Below are positions 54,762-63,341 of a stretch of DNA of 64,000 nucleotides, piece by piece. The position numbers and the translations under genes were made by a program. The DNA comes from an uncultured Pseudomonas sp. Lineage in GTDB: Bacteria > Pseudomonadota > Gammaproteobacteria > Pseudomonadales > Pseudomonadaceae. The notes beneath the pieces are model-generated. The model searched no databases and had not been told where the DNA came from. It saw only the letters and a list, made by a program, of their open reading frames with translations. Positions within the stretch are counted from its first letter, which is position 1. The number at the start of each line of letters is the position of its first letter. The stretch covers positions 1 through 64,000 of the forward strand of contig NZ_CAMPHI010000027.1 in the NCBI RefSeq assembly GCF_946885955.1. The letters run 5' to 3'.

Positions 54762-56204
54762 TCAGTGGGCGGTCAGCAGCTGATCCAGCAGACCATGAAT
54801 CATCGCGCCGTAAGGCGCGCGCATCGCCAGATTGGATTCGCCGATCGGGCTCTGCACCACCACCGCCTTGGCATGGCTGAAGGTACGGAAACCATAGACG
54901 CCGTGATAAGCCCCCATGCCGGAGGGGCCGACGCCGCCGAATGGCAGTTCCTCGAACAGCACATGGGTCATGCAATCGTTGACCACCACCGCGCCCGAGG
55001 TGGTGCGCTCCAGCACCTGCCGACGCTCGTCGGCGTCCTCGCCGAAGTAGTAGGCCGCCAGCGCACGCGGCTTGCCGTTGACGTAGTCGATCGCCTCGGC
55101 GAAGTCGCGGTACGTCCTGATCGGCAGCAATGGGCCGAAGATTTCCTCACGCAGCAGTTGCATCTCATCGCTGCTATCGAGCACCAGAGTCGGGGCGATC
55201 TTGCGGACTTCGCGGTCGCTCAGGTCCTCCTGCACCGGGTTGATCTCGACCAGACGCGCGCCCTTGGCGTGGGCATCGGCGAGGTAGCTGCGCAGCCGGT
55301 CGAAGTTGCGCGGATTGATGATCGAGGTGTAGTCGGGATTACCGCGCAGCGTCGGGTACATCTCGCTGACGAAGCGTACCGCCTCGGCAACGAAATCGCC
55401 GAGCGACTCTTCCGGCAGCAGCAGATAGTCCGGGGCCAGGCAGATCTGCCCGGCATTGAAAGTCTTCACCGTCATCACGCGCTGCACCACGGTGGCGAGA
55501 TCGGCGCTACGCGAGACCAGCACCGGCGACTTGCCGCCGAGTTCCAGGGTCACAGGCACCAGGTTATCCGCGGCGGCGCGCATGATATGCCTGGCTATCG
55601 CGGTGCCGCCGGTGAAGATCAAATGATCGAACGGCTGGGCACTGAACAGCGCACCGGTCTCGGCGCTGCCCAGCACCGTGCTCAGTTCGTTGGCTTCGAA
55701 GTAACGGGCGATCAGCTCGGCGAGCAGTGCCGAGGTGCGCGGTGTCAGCTCCGAAGGCTTGAGCATGGCGCGGTTGCCGGCGGCGAGAATGCTCGCCAGC
55801 GGGCCGAAGGCCAGGACTATGGGGAAGTTCCACGGGCTGATCACCCCGACCACGCCCAGCGGCTGGTAATCGACCCGCGCTTCGCAACCGGGGAACGGCG
55901 CCGAATGGGACTCGGACTGCATCCACTCGGCCAGGTGCTCGCGGCAGTGCTTGAGGCTGGCCACCGAACCGGCGATATCGGACAACAGGGTCTGCTCGCG
56001 GCTGCGGTTGCCGAAGTCGGCGGACACCGCGGCGACTATCTCCTCGCGGTTGTCCAGCAACAGGGCGATCGCCCGGTCGAGGCGGTCGCGGCGCAACTCC
56101 AGGCTCGCCGGCCCCTCTTGTAGGTGGGCCGATTTCATGGCCGCAAGGGCCGTAGCCAGTTGGTCGGCGCTGACCGCCGCAGCCTGATGACCGAGAATGT
56201 TCAT
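54762..56204 (-). CDS. calB: Coniferyl aldehyde dehydrogenase
   Basis: 480 aa NAD(P)-dependent aldehyde dehydrogenase oxidising coniferyl aldehyde to ferulate. Catalytic Cys in FNAGQICLAPDYLLLPE, general base Glu in LELGGKSPVLV, and cofactor motif FTGGTAIARHI. The C-terminal hydrophobic end (FRTFSHAKAVVVQ..GLLDQLL) is typical of the CalB/long-chain subgroup. ATG at 56204 with CAGGAATTACGCC; 13 upstream codons are dropped. Position beside the ferulate genes supports the CalB assignment over a general fatty-aldehyde dehydrogenase. Confidence 0.88.
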   Translation of the reverse strand: MNILGHQAAAVSADQLATALAAMKSAHLQEGPASLELRRDRLDRAIALLLDNREEIVAAVSADFGNRSREQTLLSDIAGSVASLKHCREHLAEWMQSESHSAPFPGCEARVDYQPLGVVGVISPWNFPIVLAFGPLASILAAGNRAMLKPSELTPRTSALLAELIARYFEANELSTVLGSAETGALFSAQPFDHLIFTGGTAIARHIMRAAADNLVPVTLELGGKSPVLVSRSADLATVVQRVMTVKTFNAGQICLAPDYLLLPEESLGDFVAEAVRFVSEMYPTLRGNPDYTSIINPRNFDRLRSYLADAHAKGARLVEINPVQEDLSDREVRKIAPTLVLDSSDEMQLLREEIFGPLLPIRTYRDFAEAIDYVNGKPRALAAYYFGEDADERRQVLERTTSGAVVVNDCMTHVLFEELPFGGVGPSGMGAYHGVYGFRTFSHAKAVVVQSPIGESNLAMRAPYGAMIHGLLDQLLTAH

Positions 56205-56540
56205 GGCGTAATTCCTGCTGGTTGAATTGTTATTAGCCAGCACTAAGTGCTGGGCGAGCCGGCACCTCTACCGCCTCGATGGACCGAGTATGACAAAAAA
56301 TAAAATAAAGGAAACCACTAAGTTTCCTTATTTTTATGTTTTCCGATTACGGCGCCCGATCGGCATTAGCAAAGACTTATGCGGCCTACTATCGGTTTTG
56401 CCGGGCCCACCCACGACCTGACCAGAAGCACCCTCTAGGAAACGATCAACTGGCCAAAGCCTGGCCATTGGTGCGAAACTGCTTAGCCTTATTAACCAGT
56501 TCCATTTCGGCAACCCATAGCGAGTACCCGGTTCAAGCCA
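56205..56540. promoter_or_regulatory. Divergent calB/marR control region
   Basis: 336 bases. Two palindromes are clear: CCAGCAC-TAA-GTGCTGG (56237-56253), just upstream of calB, and AAGGAAAC-N6-GTTTCCTT (56308-56315 with 56322-56329) within an AT-rich patch extending to AAATAA/TTATTT. Either could be an operator for the MarR protein or another regulator. Neither resembles the ech operator at 62886. Confidence 0.55.
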
Positions 56541-57032
56541 ATGGCCAAGAAAAGCCCACCCGTTCCAGAAGTGAACAGCCCAGCCACGGAGCCGAGCGGC
56601 ACCCTGCTCAGCCAGCTAGTCGGCTACGCCTTGCGCCGCGCCCAATTGAAGGTCGCGCAGAACCTGGTCGAACAGCTCAACCCTTTCGACCTGCGCCCCG
56701 CCCAGTTCTCTGCCCTGTTGATCATCGAAGCCAGCCCTGGGTTGATGCAGACCGACCTGGCGGGCATCCTCGCGATCGAGCCGCCGCAGGTGGTGACCCT
56801 GCTGAACAAACTGGAAAAACTCGGCCTCGCCGTGCGCGTGCGCTGCAAGCCGGACAAGCGCTCCTACGGTATTTTCCTCAGCAAGGCCGGTGAAACCCTG
56901 CTCAAACAGCTCAAGGAAATCGCCCTCGCCAGCGACCGGGAAGCCACAGCGGCGCTCAGCGACGAGGAGCGCGAGCAGTTGCTGCAGTTGCTGCATAAAG
57001 TTCATCGACAGGACGCCCAAGCCGCGGGCTGA
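56541..57032 (+). CDS. MarR-family regulator of ferulate genes
   Basis: 163 aa. Dimerising helix (LLSQLVGYALRRAQLKVAQNL), winged helix (QTDLAGILAIEPPQVVTLLNKL, wing RVRCKPDKRSYGIFLSKAG) and C-terminal dimer helix (SDEEREQLLQLLHKVH). MarR proteins of this type (FerR/FerC) are known to repress ferulate operons and to release DNA on binding feruloyl-CoA. It lies between calB and the thiolase-fcs-vdh-ech operon. The perfect inverted repeat at 62886-62920 is its best candidate site. Confidence 0.88.
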   Translation: MAKKSPPVPEVNSPATEPSGTLLSQLVGYALRRAQLKVAQNLVEQLNPFDLRPAQFSALLIIEASPGLMQTDLAGILAIEPPQVVTLLNKLEKLGLAVRVRCKPDKRSYGIFLSKAGETLLKQLKEIALASDREATAALSDEEREQLLQLLHKVHRQDAQAAG

Positions 57033-57143
57033 TCGCCCTACCTCGCTGATTTGGCTACAAATCGTGGGAGGGGCTGGGCGGCACCCCGGGGCGCCGGTTG
57101 CGGCCGTAAAATCGATCCCCGGATTGCATCCGGGCTACGAAAA

Positions 57144-58385
57144 CTAACCCCTCTCGAACCCCGGATTTTCGATCAGCACCGCTATACCCTGACCGCCGCC
57201 GATGCAAGCGGCGGCGATGCCGTAGCGTTGGTTGGCGGTGCGCAATTGGCGGGCCAGGGTCAGGCGCAGGCCAGTGGCAGCCAGCGGGTGGCCGAGGGCG
57301 ATGGAGCCACCGTGCAGGTTGAGGCGCTGCGGATCGAGCTGCAATTCGCGCTGCACCGCCAGCACCTGGGCGGCCTGGGCTTCGTTGATCTCGAAGCGGG
57401 CGATATCGTCCAGGCTCAAACCGCTGCGCGCCAGCAGCAGGCGAATCGCCGGCGCCGGGCCGATACCCATCAGTTCGGGCGCCACGCCGACCACCGCCGT
57501 CGCCAGCAAACGCGCCAATGGCCGGCGGCCGCCGAGCATATCTGCCGAACCGAGCAAAGCCGCCGCCGCACCGTCGACCACCGCGCAACTGTTGCCGGCG
57601 GTCTGCACGCCACCGGCATGGATCGCGCGCAGGCGGGATAAAGCCGCCAGGCTGGTCGGCCGTGGATGGCTGTCGCGCTCGACCGCCTCGACCCCGCGCG
57701 GCAAGGCGATGCCGCGCGACCGATAGCAGTCCAGTTCGAAGGATTCGCTGCGCACACTGACGATTTCGCCAGCGAACACGCCCTCGCCCTGCCCCGCCAA
57801 CGCCGCCTCGAAACTGCGCAGGGCATAGGCGTCGGCCTCTTCGCGACTGATGCCATAGCGCCGCGCCAGATTCTCCGCGGTACCGATCATGTCGATATCA
57901 GCCGCCGGATCGAACAGCGCCTCCCAAAGGAAGTCCTTGAACTCCACCCCGGCACCAAGACGAAAACCGCCGCGATGGGTATAGGCCGCAATCGGGTTGC
58001 GCGACATCGATTCGGCAGCGACGCACAAGGCCAATTCCGCGCTCCCCGCGGCGATCTGCTCGCCAGCCTGGCGCAGCAATTCGAAACCTGTGCCGCAGAT
58101 GCGCTGCACGCCCAGGGCCGGCACCGCCTGCGGCACACCGCTATACAGACCGATATGGCGTGGCAACAGGTAGGCGTCGAAACTCGCCTGAGCCACACAG
58201 CCGGCCAATACCGAGTCCACCACCGCCGGATCAATCTCGGCGCGGCGCAGCACCTCGCGGCCGACCTTGATTCCCAGGTCGGTCGGCGAGACCAACCCCA
58301 GGGCGCCGCCGTAGTCGCACCAGGGCGTACGCACGGCCTCGAGAATCAGCACATCGTCGAATGCCGAATACAGGCCCTCGCTCAT
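57144..58385 (-). CDS. Acetyl-CoA acetyltransferase family thiolase
   Basis: 413 aa thiolase. The nucleophilic Cys lies in QRICGTGFELLRQA, the His in LHGGSIALGHPLAATG, and the second Cys in YGIAAACIGGGQGIA. It begins two bases before the fcs stop codon region and ends the operon. It corresponds to the aat gene next to fcs in other ferulate clusters, where it was proposed for a beta-oxidative route. Since Ech releases acetyl-CoA directly, it may be dispensable for vanillin formation. Confidence 0.9.
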   Translation of the reverse strand: MSEGLYSAFDDVLILEAVRTPWCDYGGALGLVSPTDLGIKVGREVLRRAEIDPAVVDSVLAGCVAQASFDAYLLPRHIGLYSGVPQAVPALGVQRICGTGFELLRQAGEQIAAGSAELALCVAAESMSRNPIAAYTHRGGFRLGAGVEFKDFLWEALFDPAADIDMIGTAENLARRYGISREEADAYALRSFEAALAGQGEGVFAGEIVSVRSESFELDCYRSRGIALPRGVEAVERDSHPRPTSLAALSRLRAIHAGGVQTAGNSCAVVDGAAAALLGSADMLGGRRPLARLLATAVVGVAPELMGIGPAPAIRLLLARSGLSLDDIARFEINEAQAAQVLAVQRELQLDPQRLNLHGGSIALGHPLAATGLRLTLARQLRTANQRYGIAAACIGGGQGIAVLIENPGFERG

Positions 58386-58387
58386 AC

Positions 58388-60250
58388 TCAGCGCTCCGCC
58401 GTGACGCGTGCCGGATCCTCGCCGCGATAGAGCGCATCGATGCGCTCGGCACGGCAGCTGAGAATCACCCGCTGGTTGAGCGAGCCCTTGTCCGTGACCT
58501 CACCCTTGTCCAGCGACGGCGGCTCGCTCATCAGGCAGGCCCAGGCCAGGCGCGAGGCGCTGCCGGTGGCCTTCTCGTTGAGGTGTTCGAGCAGCTCGCC
58601 GAGCCAGGCGCGTACCCGCGGCGCGTTCAACACCTGCTCAGCCGTGGCGTCGCTCGGCAAACCGGCCAGTTCACGGCAGGCCGGCAACTGCGGGAACAGC
58701 AGCAGGCCGATGCACTCGCGGTTCGGCGCGGTCACCACCACATCCTGGATATAGGGCGCGCCCGCCATGATCACCCGCGTGCGCAAGGGGCCGACGCTGA
58801 CGAACACCCCGGTGTTGAGCTTGAAGTCCTCGGCGATGCGACCGTCGAACATCAGGCCCCACTCCGGGTGCTCGGGATCGGCCAATTTCAAGGCGTCGCC
58901 GGAGCAGTAGAAGCCCTCCTCGTCGAACACCGCGGCGCTCTGCTCGGGCGAGCGCCAGTAGCCCGGCATCACGTGCGGGCCGCTGAAGCGCCCTTCCAAC
59001 TTGCCGTCCACCGGCACCAATTTGACCTCGCAGCCCGGCGCCGGCAGGCCGACATAGCCGGCCATCGACAGTGGCCCGGTGGTAAAGGTGCAGGACGGCG
59101 CGGTTTCGGTCATGCCGATCCCCGCCATCATGCGGATACGCTCGCCACAGTACGCCTCGGCCACGGCATCGAGGCGATCCCAGACCGCCTGGGACAAACC
59201 CGCGCCGGCGAAGAAGAACAACTTGATCTGCGCAAAGAACACTTCACGCAGCCCGGCGTCCACCTCCAGGGCGGCGACCAGCTCTTCCCAGCCCTTGGGC
59301 ACGGTGAGGTAGGCGGTCGGCGAAATCTCGCGCAGGTTGCGCAGGGTCTCGGCGAAATGCTGCGGAGTCGGCTTGCCGTCGTCGATATACAGGGTGCCGC
59401 CGTTGTACAGCACAATGCCGACGTTGTGGCTGCCGCCAAAAGTATGGTTCCACGGCAACCAGTCGACCAGCACCGGCGGCGCCTCGCCGAACACCGGGAA
59501 GCTCTGCAACAGCATCTGCTGGTTGGCGCAAAGCATGCGCTGGGTGGTAATCACCGCCTTGGGCAGCTTGGTCGAACCGCTGGTGAAGAGAAACTTGGCG
59601 ATGCTATCCGGGCCAGTCGCGGCAAAGGCCGCATCCGCCTCATCGCAGAGCTCGGTGCCGAGCAGGCTGGCGAACGAATGACACTCGCGCCCCGCCACTG
59701 CGCCCGCAGTCAGCAGCAACGGCGTGGCGGCCGGCACCACCGCTTCGATGGCGCGGGAGAAGGCCAGACCGTCAGCGGCGAACACCAGCCCCGGCTGCAA
59801 CAGCGCGCAGATGTGCTGCAGCTTGGTGTAGTCCTGGGCCACCAGCGAATAGGCCGGCGACACCGGGCAATAGGGCACGCCGATATACATCGCCGCGCAG
59901 GCCAGTTGCAGGTGCTCCAAGTCGTTGCCGGAGAGGATCAACAGCGGCCGCTCAACCGACAGATCGAAGCTCAGCAGGCGCTGGGCGATGCTGCGCACCC
60001 GCCCGAGCATCTCGGCATAGCTGATGCGCTGCCATTCGCCGGCGGCACAGCGGCGGGCGATAAAGGTCTGCTCGGGACGCTCCTCGGCCCAGCGCAGCAG
60101 GCGCTCGAGCAGGCGCTGCGGATAGGCCTGCAGCGGCTCGGCCGCCTGCATGTACAGCGCCTGCCCGACCTGGCGCAGTTGCACCGCCGATTGGCCGATC
60201 GATACCGGCCGGTAGGCGGGTTCGACTCGACCACTGGATTGGCTATTCAC
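58388..60250 (-). CDS. fcs: Feruloyl-CoA synthetase
   Basis: 620 aa adenylate-forming ligase activating ferulate (and related hydroxycinnamates) with ATP and CoA. The P-loop reads FLFTSGSTKLPKAVITT, followed by A5/A8-type motifs (MMAGIGMTETAP, YCSGDALKLADP, GRIAEDFKLNTG). It is longer than most CoA ligases, with the ligand-specific N-terminal half (GRVEPAYRPVSIGQSAVQLR), as in Pseudomonas Fcs. GTG start with GAGGAGTTTTACAG upstream. It lies between vdh and the thiolase, all on the minus strand. Confidence 0.93.
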   Translation of the reverse strand: MNSQSSGRVEPAYRPVSIGQSAVQLRQVGQALYMQAAEPLQAYPQRLLERLLRWAEERPEQTFIARRCAAGEWQRISYAEMLGRVRSIAQRLLSFDLSVERPLLILSGNDLEHLQLACAAMYIGVPYCPVSPAYSLVAQDYTKLQHICALLQPGLVFAADGLAFSRAIEAVVPAATPLLLTAGAVAGRECHSFASLLGTELCDEADAAFAATGPDSIAKFLFTSGSTKLPKAVITTQRMLCANQQMLLQSFPVFGEAPPVLVDWLPWNHTFGGSHNVGIVLYNGGTLYIDDGKPTPQHFAETLRNLREISPTAYLTVPKGWEELVAALEVDAGLREVFFAQIKLFFFAGAGLSQAVWDRLDAVAEAYCGERIRMMAGIGMTETAPSCTFTTGPLSMAGYVGLPAPGCEVKLVPVDGKLEGRFSGPHVMPGYWRSPEQSAAVFDEEGFYCSGDALKLADPEHPEWGLMFDGRIAEDFKLNTGVFVSVGPLRTRVIMAGAPYIQDVVVTAPNRECIGLLLFPQLPACRELAGLPSDATAEQVLNAPRVRAWLGELLEHLNEKATGSASRLAWACLMSEPPSLDKGEVTDKGSLNQRVILSCRAERIDALYRGEDPARVTAER

Positions 60251-60351
60251 CTGTAAAACTCCTCAGCAAAGCATTGCCGGACGCCCGACCGCCACACCCG
60301 AGGTGCGCGACCGACCCGAGCCGATTGTTCTTATGGTGCCGCTGCCTGTTG

Positions 60352-60372
60352 AGGATCTGCGCAGCAGATCCT
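60352..60372 (-). promoter_or_regulatory. Intercistronic hairpin after vdh
   Basis: Perfect 9-bp stem AGGATCTGC/GCAGATCCT with loop GCA, ten bases after the vdh stop in the 132-base gap before fcs; no T run. Confidence 0.5.
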
Positions 60373-60382
60373 GATCAGGTTT

Positions 60383-61831
60383 TCAGATCGGGTAGTGGCG
60401 CGGCCCGTTCTGAATAGTGACCCAGCGCAACTGGGTGAAGAAGTCGATCGACGCCTTGCTGCCGAAGCTGCCGTAGCCGCTGGCCTTGACCCCGCCGAAC
60501 GGCATCTGCGCCTCGTCGTGTACGGTCGGCCCATTGATATGGCAGATGCCCGACTCGACCCGCTGCGCCAGCACCAGAGCGCGCGACACATCGCGACTGA
60601 AGATCGCCGCCGACAGGCCGAACTCGGAATCGTTGGCCAGGCGCAGAAGCTCCTCGTCGCCCGCACCGCGCAGCACCACCGCCACCGGGCCGAAGGATTC
60701 CTCGTGGTATAGGCGCATATCCCGAGTGACGCCGTCGAGCAGGGTCGCCTGCATGATGCTGCCATCCAGCTGGCCGCCGCATACCAGGCGCGCGCCCTTG
60801 GCCAGGGCATCGTCGACCAGCGCCTTGATCCGCTGCCCGGCCGAGGCATCGATCAGCGAACCGAGCACGGAGCCAGCGTCGTTCGGGTCGCCGGCACGCA
60901 GGCTCGCGGCCTTCTGCGCCAGTTTCTCGACGAAGGCATCGGCGACCTTGGCATCGACCACCAGGCGTTCGGTGGACATGCAGATCTGCCCCTGGTTGAA
61001 GTAGGCGCCGAAGGCCGCCGCTTCGACCGCCGCGTCCAGGTCGGCATCGTCCAGCACCAGTAGCGGCGCCTTGCCGCCCAGCTCCAGCAGCGCCGGCTTC
61101 AGGTGCCGCGCCGAGAGTTCGCCGATAATCCGCCCGACATGGGTGGAGCCAGTGAAATTGACCCGACGCACCGCCGGGTTGGCGATCAGCCGGGCGACTA
61201 TGGCCGGCGCATCTTCCGGCGCGTTAGTGATCACGTTGACCACGCCATCGCCGAGGCCGGCATCATGCAGCACCTGACCGATCAGCCGATGCAGCGCCGG
61301 GCTCAGCTCCGACGCCTTGAGCACCAGGGTATTGCCGCAGGCCAGTGGCATGGCGACGGCGCGGGTGCCGAGGATCACCGGCGCGTTCCAGGGCGCGATG
61401 CCGAGCACCACGCCGCAAGGCTGGCGCAGGGCCATGGCGAAGCTGCCGGGCACGTCGGAGGGGACCACCTCGCCATAGATCTGCGTGGTCATCGCCGCCG
61501 CCTCTCGCAGCATGCTCGCGGCCAGGTGCACGTTGAAGCCGTACCAGTTGGCCATCGCCCCGGTCTCACCAGCCAGTGCGAGGAATTCGGGTGCCCGCGC
61601 CGCCATTTGCTCGGCAGCCTTGAGCAGACGCGCGCGTCGCTCGTTGGGCGCCAACGCGGCCCAGGCGGGAAACGCCGCCTGAGCAGCTGCCACCGCTGCA
61701 TCTGCATCTTCCAAAGTGGCGGCGGCGACCCGCGACACGACCTCTCCGGTCAGCGGATTGCAGCGCTCGAACACACGACCATCGGCAGCCGGTCGCGACT
61801 CACCGCCAATCAGCAAAGGCACCTTGAACAT
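60383..61831 (-). CDS. vdh: Vanillin dehydrogenase
   Basis: 482 aa NAD-dependent aldehyde dehydrogenase oxidising vanillin to vanillate. Catalytic Cys in NQGQICMSTERLVV, base Glu in LELGGKAPLLVLDD, cofactor motif NFTGSTHVGRIIGEL and family N-terminus MFKVPLLIGGESRPA. The order ech-vdh-fcs supports vanillin as substrate; the family otherwise overlaps with salicylaldehyde dehydrogenases. A long palindromic element of about 110 bases separates it from ech. Confidence 0.93.
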   Translation of the reverse strand: MFKVPLLIGGESRPAADGRVFERCNPLTGEVVSRVAAATLEDADAAVAAAQAAFPAWAALAPNERRARLLKAAEQMAARAPEFLALAGETGAMANWYGFNVHLAASMLREAAAMTTQIYGEVVPSDVPGSFAMALRQPCGVVLGIAPWNAPVILGTRAVAMPLACGNTLVLKASELSPALHRLIGQVLHDAGLGDGVVNVITNAPEDAPAIVARLIANPAVRRVNFTGSTHVGRIIGELSARHLKPALLELGGKAPLLVLDDADLDAAVEAAAFGAYFNQGQICMSTERLVVDAKVADAFVEKLAQKAASLRAGDPNDAGSVLGSLIDASAGQRIKALVDDALAKGARLVCGGQLDGSIMQATLLDGVTRDMRLYHEESFGPVAVVLRGAGDEELLRLANDSEFGLSAAIFSRDVSRALVLAQRVESGICHINGPTVHDEAQMPFGGVKASGYGSFGSKASIDFFTQLRWVTIQNGPRHYPI

Positions 61832-61880
61832 GGGGAATTCCTCTTGTTGTGCTTGTTCAAATCAATCGCCGTAGCGAGAG

Positions 61881-61992
61881 CGTCTCCAGGCGTTCGCGGC
61901 AAGGCGCGCTATGCGAAAGATGGGGGAGTTTAGTCAGCTAAATGACCCCGTCTTTTGCGTAGCGCAACGTCAGCAGCGGGCGCCTGGAGGCG
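61881..61992. repeat. Long palindromic element between ech and vdh
   Basis: Nested arms: 61881-61892 with 61981-61992 (12 bp, one wobble), 61906-61925 with 61946-61965 (17 of 20, mismatches mostly wobble), and TTTAG-TCAG-CTAAA (61929-61942) at the tip. This is an extragenic-palindrome type repeat inside the operon. It could shield ech mRNA from 3' exonucleases and raise ech over vdh and fcs. Confidence 0.72.
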
Positions 61993-62007
61993 GTCGCAGT
62001 AGGCGCA

Positions 62008-62838
62008 TTAGCGCTTGTAGGCCTGCAAACCGGGCTTGATGCTCTTCTCGTCGAGGAACTGCTTCATGCCCTGCTCGCGGCCACCTTCCTTGTCGAGCAA
62101 ACGCGACTGGTCGAGCTTGGCGTACAGGTAATCCTCGTTCTGCTCCCAGGTCAGCTCGCGGCAACGCTTGAAGCCATGCTTGGCCGCACGCAGCACCACC
62201 GGGTTTTTCTCCAACAGGTTGCGCGCCAGCTCAATGGTGGTTTCGCGCAGCTGTGCCAACGGCACGCTCTCGTTGACCAGGCCCATCTCCGCGGCTTTCT
62301 GCCCGCCGAAAGTCTTGCCGGTCATGATGTAGTACAGCGACTGGCGGTGGCCGACGGTATCGGCCATGGCCTTGCTGACCAGGTTGCCCGGCGGGATGCC
62401 CCAGTTGATTTCCGACAGACCGAAGGTCGCCTCGTCGGCGCAGATCGCCAGGTCGCAGGCCACCAGCGGGCTGAAACCGCCACCGAAACACCAGCCATTG
62501 ACCATGGCGATGGTCGGCTTGGTGTACATGCGCAGCAGCTTCCACTGCCATTGCGAAGCTTCGCGGCGGATCTTCTCTTGCAGAATTTCCGGGCCGGCGT
62601 CGATTTCCCGGAAGTATTCCTTCAGGTCCATGCCCGCGGTCCAGGCCTCGCCGGCGCCGGTCAGCACCAACACGCCGGCCGCCGGATCCTGCTCCAGGGT
62701 TTCCAGCACATCGACCATTTCGCGGTTCAGCGTCGGGCTCATGGCGTTGCGCTTTTCCGGGCGATTGAGAATCACCCAGGCGATGCCCTCTTCGAGCTCG
62801 ACCTTGACGGTTTGCCAGCGGTTTTCGTAATTGCTCAT
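62008..62838 (-). CDS. ech: Feruloyl-CoA hydratase-lyase
   Basis: 276 aa crotonase-fold enzyme (hydroxycinnamoyl-CoA hydratase-lyase). It hydrates feruloyl-CoA and splits it into vanillin and acetyl-CoA. It matches the P. fluorescens AN103 enzyme closely over its length in memory. Key parts: oxyanion holes around GMDLKEYF and WCFGGGFSP, the catalytic Glu in GLSEINWGIPPG (E143 region) and the tyrosine-rich NEDYLYAKLDQ. It is the first gene of the operon and carries the regulated promoter at 62877-62920. Confidence 0.96.
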   Translation of the reverse strand: MSNYENRWQTVKVELEEGIAWVILNRPEKRNAMSPTLNREMVDVLETLEQDPAAGVLVLTGAGEAWTAGMDLKEYFREIDAGPEILQEKIRREASQWQWKLLRMYTKPTIAMVNGWCFGGGFSPLVACDLAICADEATFGLSEINWGIPPGNLVSKAMADTVGHRQSLYYIMTGKTFGGQKAAEMGLVNESVPLAQLRETTIELARNLLEKNPVVLRAAKHGFKRCRELTWEQNEDYLYAKLDQSRLLDKEGGREQGMKQFLDEKSIKPGLQAYKR

Positions 62839-62876
62839 CTCTCACCTCTTGTCATGGCTGTTAGCGCCTGGAAGCA

Positions 62877-62920
62877 AAATTACTCCGCAAATATAGTTAT
62901 GTCAATTAACTATATTTGCG
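62877..62920 (-). promoter_or_regulatory. ech promoter with overlapping MarR-type operator
   Basis: Minus strand: TTGACA (62905-62900), 17-base spacer, TAATTT (62882-62877), close to sigma-70 consensus. A perfect 14-bp inverted repeat, CGCAAATATAGTTA (62886-62899) with TAACTATATTTGCG (62907-62920), spacer 7, covers the -35 and spacer. A bound MarR dimer would block polymerase. It ends about 40 bases before the ech ATG. Confidence 0.85.
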
Positions 62921-63341
62921 AATTTATGCCTTTCCGAACTGCATGATACCGGCACAAACCCTGCTCAAACCTAGGAAAACCAAGGTAGCGAGATCACCTC
63001 GCATGAATGGAAATGAAATTACATTAATAAACATAACCTTATACCCAGACAGCAAGCCTCGCCCAGACTCGCCCCTGCGCCGGGTTAAAAGCATTTAGCA
63101 AGATGTTCGATCAGGCTGAAGTCCAATTCGCTATTGGACGCCTCTACCAGCGGTAGGCCGCAGACGCCGTCCGTCGCAGGCCTGCGCCCGCCATAGAGCA
63201 AGCAGTTCAGACCCTGACAGCGTGCGCCCTGGCAGGTCGTTGAAAACGACCTGCCAGGGCCCTTTTGATAAAAGACAGGCGCCGTCACGCTGTTCATGAC
63301 GAACGCCAAGGGCCCGGAACCCTGGTTCTGGGCCCGGCCAG
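62921..63341. other. Space between the ech promoter and the polyamine-binding protein gene
   Basis: About 420 bases of lower GC near the left end. The only clear structure is the hairpin at 63226-63260. A 60-codon open frame (62916-63098) has no ribosome site or coding-like composition. Confidence 0.4.
63226..63266. terminator. Strong hairpin downstream of potF-like gene
   Basis: Perfect 15-bp stem (63226-63240 with 63246-63260), loop TGAAA. On the plus strand it is followed by CCTTTTG; on the minus strand, the direction of the adjacent gene, the T tract is poor. It lies about 80 bases past the potF-like stop. Confidence 0.65.

Noticed and set aside
58361..60256. 631-codon frame antisense to fcs
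   Set aside because: Same cause, GC-rich third positions; fcs on the minus strand carries all catalytic motifs.
62916..63098. 60-codon frame upstream of ech
   Set aside because: Starts within the operator palindrome, no ribosome site, AT-rich non-coding composition.
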